DNA of 64,000 nucleotides from Stutzerimonas xanthomarina DSM 18231 (lineage in GTDB: Bacteria; Pseudomonadota; Gammaproteobacteria; Pseudomonadales; Pseudomonadaceae). The notes below the pieces were generated by a model, which was not told the origin of the DNA, did no database searches, and saw only the letters and a program-made list of their open reading frames with translations. Of the stretch, positions 55,089 to 64,000 are shown piece by piece. Where the stretch lies: contig NZ_FQXA01000001.1 in NCBI RefSeq assembly GCF_900129835.1, forward strand, positions 682,001 through 746,000, read 5' to 3'. Position numbers and translations under genes: made by a program. Position 1 is the stretch's first letter; the number at the start of each line of letters is the position of its first letter.

Positions 55089-55413
55089 CGCTCCCTCCCC
55101 CGTGTGCAGACATCCTAGGCGACACCGCACTGACAACTGCCAAGCAGGCTTCCGACGTACGTCGCACCTTTATGTTTAGCAACTTGCGAACCAGACGTAG
55201 CGGGGGCGACGCCCGAAATGGGACGAGGCGCACAAAATTAGCGATCATATCGCCATCACTACAGAGTTGCGGCTGTGCGACGGAGCACATGGAAAGAGCT
55301 TCTTATCGGCAAGCTAGAATGAAAACCAGCACAGCGTTCCGAAACATCGCGCCGCCGCGCCGCAACGCTACGATTCGGACAACCTGAGCTGAGCTGCCTT
55401 CCAGACCGGCCGC
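55089..55413. other. Gene-free region upstream of the SBP gene
   Basis: 325 bp in which I see no gene or clear promoter. It separates the intact SBP_bac_3 gene from the decayed tail of a related gene. Confidence 0.4.
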
Positions 55414-55521
55414 TTACAGATAGCGACTTTGGAGAGCGTCAGCACGCGTCTGCTCCATCGCAGCCTTCGGCTTGGCTACGGTGTCTTCGGAAACGCCTTT
55501 ATTGAGGCCGAGATAAGAAAA
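55414..55521 (-). pseudogene. Remnant C-terminus of an SBP_bac_3-type gene
   Basis: On the minus strand a 35-codon stretch before a TAA at 55414-55416 reads FSYLGLNKGVSEDTVAK, then PKAAMEQTRADALQSRYL. This resembles the end of the intact neighbour (ALSKQTPDEVVTRL ... EMKRDGAIDAIMRRYL): an L-x-K-G/Q-x-x-E/D-x-V start, a helix and a terminal RYL. An in-frame stop (55522-55524) and no further homology upstream indicate a truncated relic of a tandem paralogue. P. aeruginosa, as I recall, has several such paralogues beside hisF. Confidence 0.55.
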
Positions 55522-55659
55522 TCAGCGAGAGGCTGGCGACAGCGTTAACAGCGTGTTCTTGAACAAGGCATGGTTCCTCGATGCAACTGCCGCGGCATGT
55601 CGCGGCTATGTCCTTGGATGACTCAAAGCGCAGCTTCGAGCAGCCTGCGACGTGTCGGA

Positions 55660-56430
55660 TCAGCGCATCACGATGCCGCAGCTGGCCATGTAGGCCTTGG
55701 CTTCCGGCACGGTGTACTCGCCGAAATGGAAGATGCTGGCGGCCAGCACCGCATCGGCCTTGCCTTGCAGAATCCCATCAGCCAGATGCTGCAGATTGCC
55801 GACGCCACCAGAGGCGATCACCGGAATGTGCACCGCTTCGCTGATCGCTCGAGTGACGCCCAGGTCGTAGCCACTCTTGACGCCGTCCTGGTCCATGCTG
55901 GTCAGGAGAATTTCACCAGCACCCAGCGCTTCCATCTTCTGCGCCCACAGCACCGCGTCGAGCCCGGTCGGCTTGCGCCCACCGTGCGTAAAGATTTCCC
56001 AACGCGGGGTCTCACCCGGCGCGGATACACGTTTCGCATCGATGGCAACAACAATGCACTGCGAGCCGAACCGATCAGCGGCTTCACCGACGAACTCCGG
56101 TGTGAACACCGCGGCAGTGTTGATCGAGACCTTGTCGGCGCCCGCATTGAGCAGGTTGCGGATGTCCTGCACGCTGCGCACACCGCCGCCCACGGTCAGC
56201 GGAATGAATACCTGGCTGGCCATGCGCTCGACCGTATGCAGCGTGGTGTCGCGGTTGTCGACGCTGGCTGTGATATCGAGGAAGGTGATCTCGTCAGCAC
56301 CCTGTTCGTCGTAGCGACGGGCAATTTCCACCGGATCACCAGCGTCGCGGATGTTTTCAAACTGGACGCCCTTGACCACGCGGCCGTTGTCCACGTCGAG
56401 GCAGGGAATGATGCGTTTGGCCAAGGCCAT
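55660..56430 (-). CDS. hisF: Imidazole glycerol phosphate synthase, cyclase subunit HisF
   Basis: 256 aa TIM barrel. Catalytic Asp residues in [14 protein letters not shown] and VVAIDAKRV; phosphate loops VGGGVRSV and [10 protein letters not shown]. With HisH it closes the imidazole ring of histidine. ATG 56430 has GGAG upstream; the frame opens 27 nt earlier. Last gene of the hisB-hisH-DUF2164-hisA-hisF run. Confidence 0.97.
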   Translation of the reverse strand: MALAKRIIPCLDVDNGRVVKGVQFENIRDAGDPVEIARRYDEQGADEITFLDITASVDNRDTTLHTVERMASQVFIPLTVGGGVRSVQDIRNLLNAGADKVSINTAAVFTPEFVGEAADRFGSQCIVVAIDAKRVSAPGETPRWEIFTHGGRKPTGLDAVLWAQKMEALGAGEILLTSMDQDGVKSGYDLGVTRAISEAVHIPVIASGGVGNLQHLADGILQGKADAVLAASIFHFGEYTVPEAKAYMASCGIVMR

Positions 56431-56488
56431 GGCTTTCTCCGAAAGCGGCTTCTTCAAGCCGCAGGCTTCAAGCTACAGGTAGCGTGTA

Positions 56489-56515
56489 GGGTGCATCGCG
56501 CTTCACCGATCCACC
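56489..56515. repeat. Short imperfect palindrome between hisA and hisF
   Basis: GTAGGGTGCATCG-CGCTTCAC-CGATCCACC, 8 of 9 pairs, close to the GGTGGATCG-type intergenic hairpins seen in pseudomonads. Just before it, 56452-56478 carries an AAGC-rich stretch (CTTCAAGCCGCAGGCTTCAAGC). Confidence 0.35.
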
Positions 56516-56528
56516 GCAGTTCTGCGAA

Positions 56529-57272
56529 TCACTCGTCCTTGTACTTCAGATCGCAGAGCGCCTGCGCCTCGGCGACATCAAGCGTGCCTTCATAGATCGC
56601 CCGACCGGTGATGGCACCGACGATCCCACGGGTGTTGGTGTCGAGCAGCTTCTGGATGTCGCCAATATTGTGAATGCCGCCAGAAGCGATCACCGGGATG
56701 CGGCTGGCACTGGCCAGCGCCACAGTAGCTTCGACGTTGCAGCCCTGCATCATGCCGTCTTTGGCAATGTCCGTGTAGACGATGGCCGAGACGCCATCGG
56801 CCTCGAAGCGACGCGCCAAGTCAACCGCCTGGACGCTCGAGACTTCAGCCCAGCCATCAGTGGCGACAAAGCCATCCTTGGCGTCCAGGCCGACGATGAC
56901 CTTGCCTGGGAAGGCGCGGCAGGCCTCGGTGACGAACTCCGGCTCTTTGACCGCCTTGGTGCCGATGATCACGTAGCTGACGCCAGCGCGAACGTAGTGC
57001 TCGATGGTTTCCAGGGTGCGGATGCCGCCACCGATCTGAATTGGCAGGTCTGGATAACGCTTGGCGATGGCGGTGACCACTTCACCATTGACCGGCTGGC
57101 CTTCGAAGGCGCCGTTGAGGTCAACCAGGTGCAGGCGACGGCAGCCGGCTTCGACCCATTTGGCAGCCATGGCCACCGGATCATCGGAAAACACCGTGGC
57201 GTCGTCCATCAGGCCCTGACGCAGACGCACGCAGGCGCCGTCCTTGAGATCGATGGCGGGGATGATCAGCAT
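56529..57272 (-). CDS. hisA: Phosphoribosylformimino-5-aminoimidazole carboxamide ribotide isomerase HisA
   Basis: 247 aa TIM barrel. Catalytic Asp8 in IPAIDLKDG and the second Asp in VGLDAKDG, with phosphate loops IGGGIRT and [10 protein letters not shown]. It catalyses the Amadori isomerisation before HisHF. An AAGCTGCAAGC-type stretch (57294-57310) lies upstream of the ATG. Confidence 0.97.
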   Translation of the reverse strand: MLIIPAIDLKDGACVRLRQGLMDDATVFSDDPVAMAAKWVEAGCRRLHLVDLNGAFEGQPVNGEVVTAIAKRYPDLPIQIGGGIRTLETIEHYVRAGVSYVIIGTKAVKEPEFVTEACRAFPGKVIVGLDAKDGFVATDGWAEVSSVQAVDLARRFEADGVSAIVYTDIAKDGMMQGCNVEATVALASASRIPVIASGGIHNIGDIQKLLDTNTRGIVGAITGRAIYEGTLDVAEAQALCDLKYKDE

Positions 57273-57371
57273 GCTTTTTCCTTCGTCAAACGAGCGGCAA
57301 GCTGCAAGCCAGTAGGGCGGGCAGCCTGCATATCCAGTTCTGGCAACGCTGGCAGAAGCCTGCCGCTGCCG

Positions 57372-57632
57372 CTAATTTTTCTCGAGCGCCCACAGGTCGC
57401 TTTCGATGCTTTCGAAGCGTTCTTTCAGGTGCGTCTGCACGTCGAAGATCGCCTTGTTGTAATACAGCGGCGCAATCTCGCGAGCGAACAGATCGAGCAC
57501 TTCCTGCGCCTCGAATGAACCCAGCTCCAATTCGAAACGATCTTCCAGAAAGCGCTTGATGAGCTGCTGTGCGGCCTGTTCCTGAGCTGGATCCAGCGTC
57601 AGAACCGGCGCTTTGAGCTTCGCCCGGCTCAT
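57372..57632 (-). CDS. DUF2164 family protein within the his operon
   Basis: 86 aa, helical: AAQQLIKRFLEDRFELELGSFEAQEVLDLFAREIAPLYYNKAIFDVQTHLKER in overview, with the LYYNKAIxD signature of DUF2164. The ATG shares one base with the hisH stop (TAATG), so it is made with the histidine enzymes. No known function. Confidence 0.87.
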   Translation of the reverse strand: MSRAKLKAPVLTLDPAQEQAAQQLIKRFLEDRFELELGSFEAQEVLDLFAREIAPLYYNKAIFDVQTHLKERFESIESDLWALEKN

Positions 57633-58270
57633 TACCAGCGACCATCCCAGGCGGCAAAGTTCTGCAGCAACTGCAGGCCGTGAGTGTGGCTTTTCTCGGG
57701 GTGGAACTGCACGGCGAAGCGCGAGCCATCGGCCAGCGCCGCGGCGAAGTCCTTTCCGTAATGGCCGCGACCAACCACCTGGCGCGGATTACCGGCCTCG
57801 ATGTAATAACTGTGCACGAAATAGAAGCGGCCATCGGCGGGAATGTTGTGCCAGAGCGGATGGCTGACAGCCTGCTCGACCTGGTTCCAACCCATATGCG
57901 GCACTTTCAGGCGCTCGCCGTCCTCGATCAGATCCTTGCCGAAGAAACGCACCTGGCCCGGGAACAGGCCAATGCAATCGACGCCGCCGTTCTCTTCGCT
58001 GCGCTCCATCAATGCCTGCATACCCACGCAGATACCGAGGAACGGCCGATCGACGCTGACTTCACGGACCAGCTCATCGAAGCCCAGCCGGCGAATTTCA
58101 GCCATGCAATCGCGAATCGCGCCGACGCCGGGAAAGACCACGCGATCGGCTTCGCGAATGACCTGGGCATCGCTGGTAATCAGCACCCGGCCGGCACCTA
58201 CATGCTCGAGCGCCTTGGCGACCGAATGCAGATTGCCCATGCCGTAATCGATGACTGCGACGGTCTGCAT
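57632..58270 (-). CDS. hisH: Imidazole glycerol phosphate synthase, glutamine amidotransferase HisH
   Basis: 212 aa class I glutaminase. [15 protein letters not shown], nucleophile Cys in [11 protein letters not shown], oxyanion and His-Glu of QFHPEKSH. It supplies ammonia to HisF. ATG 58270 shares one base with the hisB stop (TAATG); an in-frame TTG 9 nt upstream is less likely. Confidence 0.97.
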   Translation of the reverse strand: MQTVAVIDYGMGNLHSVAKALEHVGAGRVLITSDAQVIREADRVVFPGVGAIRDCMAEIRRLGFDELVREVSVDRPFLGICVGMQALMERSEENGGVDCIGLFPGQVRFFGKDLIEDGERLKVPHMGWNQVEQAVSHPLWHNIPADGRFYFVHSYYIEAGNPRQVVGRGHYGKDFAAALADGSRFAVQFHPEKSHTHGLQLLQNFAAWDGRW

Positions 58271-58863
58271 TACAGGCAACCCTTGGTCGACGGCATTTGC
58301 CCAGCCATGCGCTCATCCAGCGTCACCGCCATGCGCAGCGCGCGGCCGAAGGCCTTGAACACGGTTTCGATCTGATGATGGGTGTTGTGCCCACGCAGGT
58401 TGTCGATGTGCAGAGTGACCAAGGCGTGGTTGACGAAGCCCTGGAAGAATTCCTGGAACAGATCGACATCGAAGCCACCCACGGTGGCTCGGGTGTAGGG
58501 GACATGCATCTGCAGACCAGGACGTCCGGAAAAGTCGATCACCACGCGCGACAGCGCTTCATCCAGCGGCACGTAGGAATGCCCGTAGCGGGTCATGCCT
58601 TTCTTGTCGCCAACGGCTTTGGCGAAGGCCTGACCGAGGGTGATGCCAACGTCTTCGACGGTGTGGTGATCATCGATATGCAGATCGCCCTGGCATTCGA
58701 TGTCCAGATCGATCAATCCGTGGCGGGCGATCTGGTCGAGCATGTGCTCGAGAAACGGCACGCCGATGGCGAAGCGGCTCTTGCCGGTGCCGTCCAGGTT
58801 GATGGTGGCCTTGACCTGGGTTTCCAGGGTGTTGCGCTCTACGCAAGCCGTACGTTCGGACAT
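58270..58863 (-). CDS. hisB: Imidazoleglycerol-phosphate dehydratase HisB
   Basis: 197 aa, the monofunctional form. Metal-binding motifs [23 protein letters not shown] and [16 protein letters not shown]. It dehydrates IGP in histidine synthesis. GGAG precedes ATG 58863; a TTG 3 nt upstream is in frame. First gene of this his segment; hisG, hisD, hisC and hisIE are not in the window. Confidence 0.97.
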   Translation of the reverse strand: MSERTACVERNTLETQVKATINLDGTGKSRFAIGVPFLEHMLDQIARHGLIDLDIECQGDLHIDDHHTVEDVGITLGQAFAKAVGDKKGMTRYGHSYVPLDEALSRVVIDFSGRPGLQMHVPYTRATVGGFDVDLFQEFFQGFVNHALVTLHIDNLRGHNTHHQIETVFKAFGRALRMAVTLDERMAGQMPSTKGCL

Positions 58864-59093
58864 CAACAGCTCCGCTGATCGTGGGGCGAAAAATGAGCCG
58901 CATTATAGGCCCAAACCTACCCTCGTCGATACGCGCCCAGCGGCCCGGCTGCTGCAAATCGCCGGCTGGCTGGTCGAGCAGCACAGAGGCTGACTGCTCA
59001 ACGATTCACCGGCCGGCCTATCGGCTGCGCTATCGTGCGCCGCAGAGCCGGCACGGTTATGCTTCCGTCACTCACCACAACAGCCAGGTCAAC

Positions 59094-59492
59094 ATGCCCG
59101 TTTTCGTTGAAGCCGTAACCGAGCCCAGCCCGCAGGACCGCATCGATCTGGCGAAAATCTTCGCCGACGCCCCAGCCTGGCTCCTGACGCCTTACGCAGA
59201 TGCCGCAGCCCTGATTGAGGCCGGCCTAGCCAACCGCAGCCTGATCGCGGGCCGTTTCAATGACCGGCTGCTCGGCGCCGCCCTGCTGCAACGAGGCTCG
59301 TCCAACTGGCGTCTTTCGCACCTGTGCGTACGCAAGCTCACTCGCCGTCGCGGCGTAGGTGCGCGAATCCTCGAAGAAAGTCGACGTCTGGCCAGTGAAG
59401 CCGGACAGGATCTGCGCCTGGCGGCACCGGCTGAACAGCTGGAGGCCCAAGCATTGGCCGCACGGGCGCATCTACCGCTCGATCCAATCTAA
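59094..59492 (+). CDS. PanZ/PanM family acetyl-CoA sensor (GNAT fold)
   Basis: 132 aa. SPQDRIDLAKIFADAP, AGRFNDRLLGAAL and SHLCVRKLTRRRGVGARILEE match E. coli PanZ block by block (QDRIDLQKIW, AARFNERLLAA, LRVREVTRRRGVG). PanZ binds acetyl-CoA and promotes cleavage and feedback control of aspartate decarboxylase PanD, linking beta-alanine and CoA synthesis to acetyl-CoA. The frame is open to 58881, but ATG 59094 is where homology begins. Divergent from hisB, upstream of asmA. Confidence 0.8.
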   Translation: MPVFVEAVTEPSPQDRIDLAKIFADAPAWLLTPYADAAALIEAGLANRSLIAGRFNDRLLGAALLQRGSSNWRLSHLCVRKLTRRRGVGARILEESRRLASEAGQDLRLAAPAEQLEAQALAARAHLPLDPI

Positions 59493-59649
59493 GCTCTACA
59501 GTCGTTTCACGAAGCTGCGATCGACCGCGCCATCGTCTCCCACAGGAACCCAGGCGCAGGTAGCCACTCCAACGCCAGCCACGGCAAAAGCCGGGGTTCG
59601 TGACGCTATACTCGCTGCTTTTGAAATGCCAAACACAAAGGACCTGTCC

Positions 59650-61875
59650 ATGAAATCGCTCGGCAAGATCCTGGGCCTGGTAATCCTCGGGTTGCTGCTC
59701 CTCATCGTCGCATTGGGCTTTGCCCTGACCCATCTGTTCGACCCCAACGACTATAAAGATGAGATCCGCGCACTTGCTCGCGAAAAGGCCGGCCTCGAAC
59801 TGAACATCGCCGGCGACATCGGCTGGAGCCTGTTTCCCTGGCTCGGCCTGGAACTGCACGACACCACCCTGGCCAGCGTGCAAACACCCGAACAACCTTT
59901 CGCAGACCTACGCATGCTGGGATTGTCGGTCCGGGTGCTGCCGTTGCTGAGCCGCGAAGTGGAGATGAGCGACATCACGCTCAATGGGCTCAACCTGACG
60001 CTCAACCGCGACGAGAAGGGGCGTGGTAACTGGGAAGGCGTGGGCCGTCCGGCGACTAGCGAAACGCCGCCAGCCGAGACGCCACCCGCAGAACCGGTCG
60101 AACCCGAGGAAGACGAGCAGACTGCAGACAGCGCCAGACGTCCGCTGCAACTGGACATCGACAGCCTCACCATCAGCGATGCGCGCGTGACCTACCATGA
60201 CGCACAGAGCGGACAGCAGTTCAGCGCCGAAGGCATCGAGCTGACCACCGGAGCCATCCGCGAAGCCACATCGATTCCGATCAAGCTCAACGCCTTTTTC
60301 GGCAGCAACAAGCCGGTAATGCGCGCGCGCACCGAATTGCAGGGCGCGTTGCGCTTCGATACCAAGCTGCAGCGCTATCAGCTGGAAGACCTGCGCCTGA
60401 GCGGCGAGGCCTCTGGCGAACCACTACAGGGCAAAACCCTTTCTTTTAGCGCGCAGGGCCAATTGCTGGTCGACCTGGCTGCCGATATCGCCGAGTGGAC
60501 CAGTTTAAAGTTCACAGCCAACCAGCTGCGCGGTCTTGGCGAGCTGAAAGCCCGCAACCTGCAGGACCAACCAAAGCTTAGCGGCGCACTGTCAATTGCC
60601 GAATTCAACCTGCGGGAATTCCTCGAGGGCGTTGGCCAACAGCTCCCAGCCATGGCCGACAGCACCGCCCTGAGCGAAGCGGAGCTGGTCACCCGTCTGG
60701 CCGGCACCGCGACCAGCCTGACCCTCGAAGAGATCAACCTGAAGCTGGACGGCAGCACCTTTACCGGCCAGATCGCAGTCAGCGATTTTGCCAGACAAGC
60801 CCTGCGCGCCGACCTCAAAGGCGACGAGTTGAATCTTGATCGTTATCTGCCGCCGCCAGAAAAGGAAGACCCGGCCAGCGCCGCGCGTCAGAGCGAAGTC
60901 AAAGCCACCGAAGCGGCAGTGATCGGCAGCGGCACCACCCCGCTACCCGACAAGCCAACTCAGCAAGCCTGGAGCAGCGCCTCCGTCCTGCCGATCAGCG
61001 CATTGCGCAGTCTGGATACGCGCGTCAGCCTGAATATCGACAGCCTCATCGCAATGAAGCTGCCGGTCGACAACTTCACCCTCAAAGCGCGCACAGCGGG
61101 CGGGATGCTGACGCTGGAGCAGTTACGCGGACGGCTCTACAACGGCCGCATTGAAGCCTCAGCCAGTCTCGATGTCCGACCGCAGGTGCCATTGATCACC
61201 GCTCAGACCCGTCTGGCCCGTGTCCCCATCGAAGGCCTGCTGCAAAGCCAAGGCGAACAGGTGGTGATCAAGGGCCTGATCAACCTGGACAGCGATATCA
61301 GTACCCAGGGCAACAGCCAGCAAGCCTGGATCGACAACCTAAACGGCAAGATCGGCTTCATCATCGACAACGGCATTCTTGTCGACGCCAACCTCGAGCA
61401 GCAGCTCTGCCGCGCCATCGCCACGCTCAACCGCAAGCCGCTGACCAGTGAGCCGCGCGGCAAGGACACGCCTTTCCGCGAACTGAAGGGCAACCTCACC
61501 TTAAGCAACGGCGTGGCCAGCAACCCGGACCTGAAAGTCAGCATTCCCGGCCTCACGGTGAACGGCAACGGCGATGTGGACCTGCGTGTGCTGGGCATGG
61601 ACTACCGCATCGGCATTGCCATCGAGGGTGACAAGGGCGAAATGCCCGACCCGGCCTGCGCGGTCAACGAACGCTATGTAGGCATCGAATGGCCGTTGCG
61701 CTGCCGCGGCCCGCTGGAGCTGGGAGCCAAAGCCTGTCGCTTCGACAAAGACGGCCTCGGCAAAATCGCGGCCCGACTCGCCGGTGACAAACTCAACGAG
61801 ACCATCAAAGAGAAGCTGGGCGACAAGGTCAGTCCCGAACTGAAGGACGCACTGAAGGGCCTGTTCAATCGATGA
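59650..61875 (+). CDS. asmA: AsmA family protein
   Basis: 741 aa. An N-terminal transmembrane helix ([18 protein letters not shown], about residues 9-27), then the AsmA start [21 protein letters not shown] and [19 protein letters not shown], a low-complexity P/E linker (about 138-158), repeated beta-groove segments and the AsmA_2-type end [15 protein letters not shown]. Large periplasmic bridge-like proteins of this family act in lipid transport or outer-membrane assembly. It overlaps mutY by 4 nt. Its frame is open upstream into panZ, which is not used. Confidence 0.9.
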   Translation: MKSLGKILGLVILGLLLLIVALGFALTHLFDPNDYKDEIRALAREKAGLELNIAGDIGWSLFPWLGLELHDTTLASVQTPEQPFADLRMLGLSVRVLPLLSREVEMSDITLNGLNLTLNRDEKGRGNWEGVGRPATSETPPAETPPAEPVEPEEDEQTADSARRPLQLDIDSLTISDARVTYHDAQSGQQFSAEGIELTTGAIREATSIPIKLNAFFGSNKPVMRARTELQGALRFDTKLQRYQLEDLRLSGEASGEPLQGKTLSFSAQGQLLVDLAADIAEWTSLKFTANQLRGLGELKARNLQDQPKLSGALSIAEFNLREFLEGVGQQLPAMADSTALSEAELVTRLAGTATSLTLEEINLKLDGSTFTGQIAVSDFARQALRADLKGDELNLDRYLPPPEKEDPASAARQSEVKATEAAVIGSGTTPLPDKPTQQAWSSASVLPISALRSLDTRVSLNIDSLIAMKLPVDNFTLKARTAGGMLTLEQLRGRLYNGRIEASASLDVRPQVPLITAQTRLARVPIEGLLQSQGEQVVIKGLINLDSDISTQGNSQQAWIDNLNGKIGFIIDNGILVDANLEQQLCRAIATLNRKPLTSEPRGKDTPFRELKGNLTLSNGVASNPDLKVSIPGLTVNGNGDVDLRVLGMDYRIGIAIEGDKGEMPDPACAVNERYVGIEWPLRCRGPLELGAKACRFDKDGLGKIAARLAGDKLNETIKEKLGDKVSPELKDALKGLFNR

Positions 61876-62954
61876 TCCCGCAAGCGCTAAGCGACGCGCA
61901 GTTCGGCGTCGCCGTTCTCGACTGGTACGACCGCCACGGGCGCAAGGATCTGCCATGGCAGCAAGGCATCACGCCCTATCGTGTGTGGGTGTCGGAGATC
62001 ATGCTGCAACAGACCCAGGTCAGTACCGTGCTCGGCTACTTCGACCGGTTTATGCAAGCGCTTCCCACCGTCGAAGCCCTGGCCAACGCGCCAGAGGACG
62101 AAGTGCTGCATCTATGGACCGGCCTGGGTTACTACAGCCGCGCCCGCAACCTGCACAAGACCGCCAAACTGGTTGTTGCCGAGCATGGCAGTGAATTTCC
62201 GCAAGATGTGGAACAGCTGGCCGAGCTGCCGGGCATTGGACGCTCCACTGCCGGCGCCATTGCCAGCCTGAGCATGGGCCTGCGGGCACCGATTCTGGAC
62301 GGCAACGTCAAGCGCGTATTGGCCCGCTTTGCTGCACTGGACGGCTACCCCGGCGAGCCAAAAGTCGCCCGGCAGCTATGGGACCTGGCCGAGCAACTGA
62401 CCCCACAAACACGAGTCAACCATTACACCCAAGCGATGATGGACCTGGGCGCGACACTCTGCACGCGCAGCAAGCCCAGCTGCCTGCTCTGCCCGCTGAA
62501 AGCGGGCTGCCGCGCGCATCTGCTGGGCCGCGAAACCGAATTTCCGACGCCCAAGCCGCGCAAGACATTACCGCGCAAGCGCACCCTGATGCCGCTGCTG
62601 GCTAACCATGAGGGCGCCATCCTGCTCTACCGCCGCCCGTCGACGGGCCTTTGGGGCGGGCTCTGGAGCCTGCCGGAACTGGACGATATTTCCGCCCTCG
62701 ACCCGCTCGCCGAACGCCACGCGCTGCAGCTCCAAGGGCGCCGCGAGCTGCCGGGCCTGACCCATACCTTCAGCCATTTCCAATTGGCCATCGAGCCCTG
62801 GCTGATCAGAGTCAAGTCCGAAGCTCACGCCGTGGCCGAGCCAGACTGGCTCTGGTATAACCTCGCCACCCCGCCGCGGCTGGGGCTCGCCGCCCCGGTG
62901 AAGACGCTGCTCAAGCGTGCCGCCGCTGAATTGAACGCAGGAGAGATGTCATGA
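61872..62954 (+). CDS. mutY: A/G-specific adenine glycosylase MutY
   Basis: 360 aa. Catalytic Glu region [14 protein letters not shown], helix-hairpin-helix [15 protein letters not shown] with the Asp of [12 protein letters not shown], iron-sulfur cluster cysteines [17 protein letters not shown] (C-x6-C-x2-C-x5-C) and a C-terminal NUDIX-like domain ([11 protein letters not shown] onward) that reads 8-oxoG. It removes A mispaired with 8-oxoG. The ATGA overlaps couple asmA, mutY and yggX. Confidence 0.97.
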   Translation: MIPQALSDAQFGVAVLDWYDRHGRKDLPWQQGITPYRVWVSEIMLQQTQVSTVLGYFDRFMQALPTVEALANAPEDEVLHLWTGLGYYSRARNLHKTAKLVVAEHGSEFPQDVEQLAELPGIGRSTAGAIASLSMGLRAPILDGNVKRVLARFAALDGYPGEPKVARQLWDLAEQLTPQTRVNHYTQAMMDLGATLCTRSKPSCLLCPLKAGCRAHLLGRETEFPTPKPRKTLPRKRTLMPLLANHEGAILLYRRPSTGLWGGLWSLPELDDISALDPLAERHALQLQGRRELPGLTHTFSHFQLAIEPWLIRVKSEAHAVAEPDWLWYNLATPPRLGLAAPVKTLLKRAAAELNAGEMS

Positions 62955-63223
62955 CCCGCACCGTGAACTGCCGCAAATACAAAGAAGAACTGCCCGGTCT
63001 TGAGCGCCCGCCTTACCCTGGCGCCAAGGGCGAAGATATCTACAACAACGTCTCGAAGAAGGCCTGGGACGACTGGCAAAAGCACCAGACCATGCTGATC
63101 AACGAGCGCCGCCTGAACATGATGAATGCCGAGGATCGCAAGTTCCTGCAGACCGAGATGGACAAGTTCTTCTCCGGCGAGGAATACGCCCAGGCCGAAG
63201 GTTACGTGCCGCCGAGCGAGTAA
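62951..63223 (+). CDS. yggX: Oxidative damage protection protein, Fe(II)-trafficking YggX
   Basis: 90 aa. [24 protein letters not shown] contains the conserved Cys7, with [19 protein letters not shown] and a C-terminal [16 protein letters not shown]. It protects iron-sulfur proteins from oxidation. Coupled to mutY by a 4-nt overlap, the standard arrangement. Confidence 0.96.
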   Translation: MTRTVNCRKYKEELPGLERPPYPGAKGEDIYNNVSKKAWDDWQKHQTMLINERRLNMMNAEDRKFLQTEMDKFFSGEEYAQAEGYVPPSE

Positions 63224-63342
63224 ACATTCGCAGCCTTGGCGCAGCATTAGCAGGCGCCAAGGCCTGCCGCGACGGCGAGGCTGCAAACCGCTCGCACTTA
63301 TCGCTAAATGCCCGATCTAGCTAAATATTTTCAAACCCGCGC

Positions 63343-63371
63343 TTGACAGACAAAAGCCAAATCCGTCTAAT
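63343..63371 (+). promoter_or_regulatory. Promoter of tRNA-Phe
   Basis: TTGACA (63343-63348), 17 nt, TCTAAT (63366-63371), then a GC-rich discriminator GCGCCCC, as usual for stringently controlled tRNA promoters. Confidence 0.85.
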
Positions 63372-63382
63372 AGCGCCCCGTT

Positions 63383-63458
63383 GCCCAGGTAGCTCAGTCG
63401 GTAGAGCAGGGGATTGAAAATCCCCGTGTCGGCGGTTCGATTCCGTCCCTGGGCACCA
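63383..63458 (+). tRNA. tRNA-Phe (GAA)
   Basis: 76 nt with acceptor GCCCAGG/CCTGGGC, D arm GCTCAGTCGGTAGAGC, anticodon stem GGGGA/TCCCC around TTGAAAA with anticodon GAA at 63416-63418, T arm GGCGGTTCGATTCCGTC, and encoded CCA. Confidence 0.97.
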
Positions 63459-63506
63459 TCTATTCATTTCAGGTGGTGCCAAAACCACCCGAAAGCCCAC
63501 AAGAAG

Positions 63507-63527
63507 CCCGCCTAGTGCGGGTTTTTT
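63507..63527 (+). terminator. Terminator of tRNA-Phe
   Basis: CCCGC (63507-63511), loop CTAGT, GCGGG (63517-63521), then TTTTTT; flanking AAG/TTT pairs lengthen the stem. A further small stem GGTGGT/ACCACC lies at 63472-63489. Confidence 0.88.
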
Positions 63528-63583
63528 GTTGTCTGCACTTCCCTACCCTTCCCCTGTAGGCCCAAACAATTGGGGTATATCTG

Positions 63584-63847
63584 GTGGAACCCCAGTTTGG
63601 ACGGATTCGGGATGATCCGTTGGTCAAGCAAGAAGCCTTTCTTGACTTTGTACTGCCGCAGTACGTGACGGAGAGAGTGGCGAATAGGGGCAGGAAAAGC
63701 TTTCCTCCTTTGCTGAAGCTTCGCTACTGGAATGCAATTAACGATGCAGCTGCAGATCTGGGTAGGCCGGAACTGATCAAGAGTCTGTTTTTAGGCTTTC
63801 AGAAGCATCTTTATGATGGTGCGCAAGGGAGCAATTCGCAAACATAG
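63584..63847 (+). pseudogene. 3' remnant of a type I restriction HsdR-like gene
   Basis: 87 codons opening at GTG 63584 without a ribosome binding site. The residues KQEAFLDFVLPQYVTERVAN, PPLLKLRYWNAINDAAADLG and ELIKSLFLGFQKHLYDG fit the extreme C-terminus of EcoEI-type HsdR subunits, which typically read FVDFVL-x-QYV ... LLxLKYxxIADAxxELG ... IRExFxGFQKHLY. No helicase or nuclease part precedes it; instead tRNA-Phe and its terminator end 57 nt upstream. It is probably the stub left after loss of an island or defence locus at tRNA-Phe. The family match is from memory. Confidence 0.55.
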
Positions 63848-64000
63848 CGACGCATCACGTGATATTCCTCTGCGCTCCGCGCGAGCCGACAAGCCTGAAT
63901 CCAGGTCACCGCAGAAAGTATCTCTGGACGAATCGCCACGCATGCACGGCCAGGCCTTATCTCTTCATAGCTCCGGCTTCATTCTGCGCTAGGCTGATGC
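63848..64000. other. Right edge of window, nothing recognised
   Basis: 153 bp after the HsdR-like stub; no gene, no repeat of the tRNA-Phe 3' end and no hairpin that I can support. Confidence 0.4.

Noticed and set aside
59359..59649. N-terminal extension of asmA into the panZ gene
   Set aside because: The open frame continues upstream, but ATG 59650 begins the membrane anchor typical of AsmA and the extension overlaps a better gene.
1..64000. CRISPR arrays, insertion sequences, prophage genes, rRNA
   Set aside because: No regularly spaced direct repeats, transposase, integrase or phage structural genes seen; the only mobile-DNA trace is the HsdR-like stub.

Overview
The window is a stretch of gammaproteobacterial chromosome from a Pseudomonas-type organism, most likely the Stutzerimonas (P. 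stutzeri) group. Gene content and order recall the P. aeruginosa chromosome: algB-kinB-ampDh2-dgcP-EEP hydrolase-dsbA-cc4-engB; gcvPHT-fbpBA-ubiI-ubiH-pepP-ygfB/zapA-6S RNA-fau; and secB-grx-gpmI-envC-ctpA through hisFAHB-asmA-mutY-yggX-tRNA-Phe. It is high-GC, mostly core genome, with dense overlapping operons and no insertion sequence, prophage, rRNA or CRISPR array.

Layout. 1-2310: 5' two thirds of recC (minus), running off the left edge. 2.5-9.0 kb: a periplasmic tandem-Cache protein, a Na/phosphate cotransporter with PhoU tail, and a TAXI-type TRAP transporter (fused permease plus binding protein). 9.5-19.1 kb: a 7TMR-DISM diguanylate cyclase, then a complete tricarboxylate uptake locus: TctE/TctD two-component system divergent from an OpdH-like porin, TctC, TctB, TctA and an AbrB/AmoA-type membrane protein. 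19.1-22 kb: SpmAB fusion, small stress-type proteins (DUF1328, an unknown 78-aa protein, a DUF2383 protein). 22-31.8 kb: AlgB/KinB, DUF1330 protein, AmpDh2-like amidase, DgcP diguanylate cyclase coupled to an EEP-fold hydrolase, DsbA, cytochrome c4, EngB. 31.8-39.3 kb: glycine cleavage system and a ferric iron ABC transporter without its ATPase. 39.4-47.8 kb: ubiquinone hydroxylases, PepP, UPF0149, ZapB-like and ZapA, 6S RNA, Fau, EVE and FliL-like proteins, quinone oxidoreductase. 47.8-54.3 kb: SecB, glutaredoxin, rhodanese-fold protein, GpmI, EnvC, CtpA, polysaccharide deacetylase. 54.3-63.2 kb: solute-binding protein and a pseudogene relative, HisF/HisA/DUF2164/HisH/HisB, PanZ-like protein, AsmA, MutY, YggX. 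63.4-64 kb: tRNA-Phe followed by what looks like the 3' stub of a type I restriction HsdR gene, the only accessory-genome trace.

Regulation visible in the sequence: A-rich AANAANAA sites (Hfq/Crc type) at the ribosome binding sites of opdH and tctC, a palindrome cluster in the tctD/opdH divergent promoter, a Fur-like box before fbpA, hairpins between binding-protein and permease genes in two transport operons, a consensus promoter for tRNA-Phe and a TATAAT box for 6S RNA.

I did not find a clearly new multi-gene system. The best leads are the restriction-gene scar at tRNA-Phe, the tct regulatory region, the DgcP/EEP pair, the rhodanese that lacks its cysteine, and the isolated tandem-Cache protein. 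Comparisons with P. aeruginosa are from memory, not from a search.
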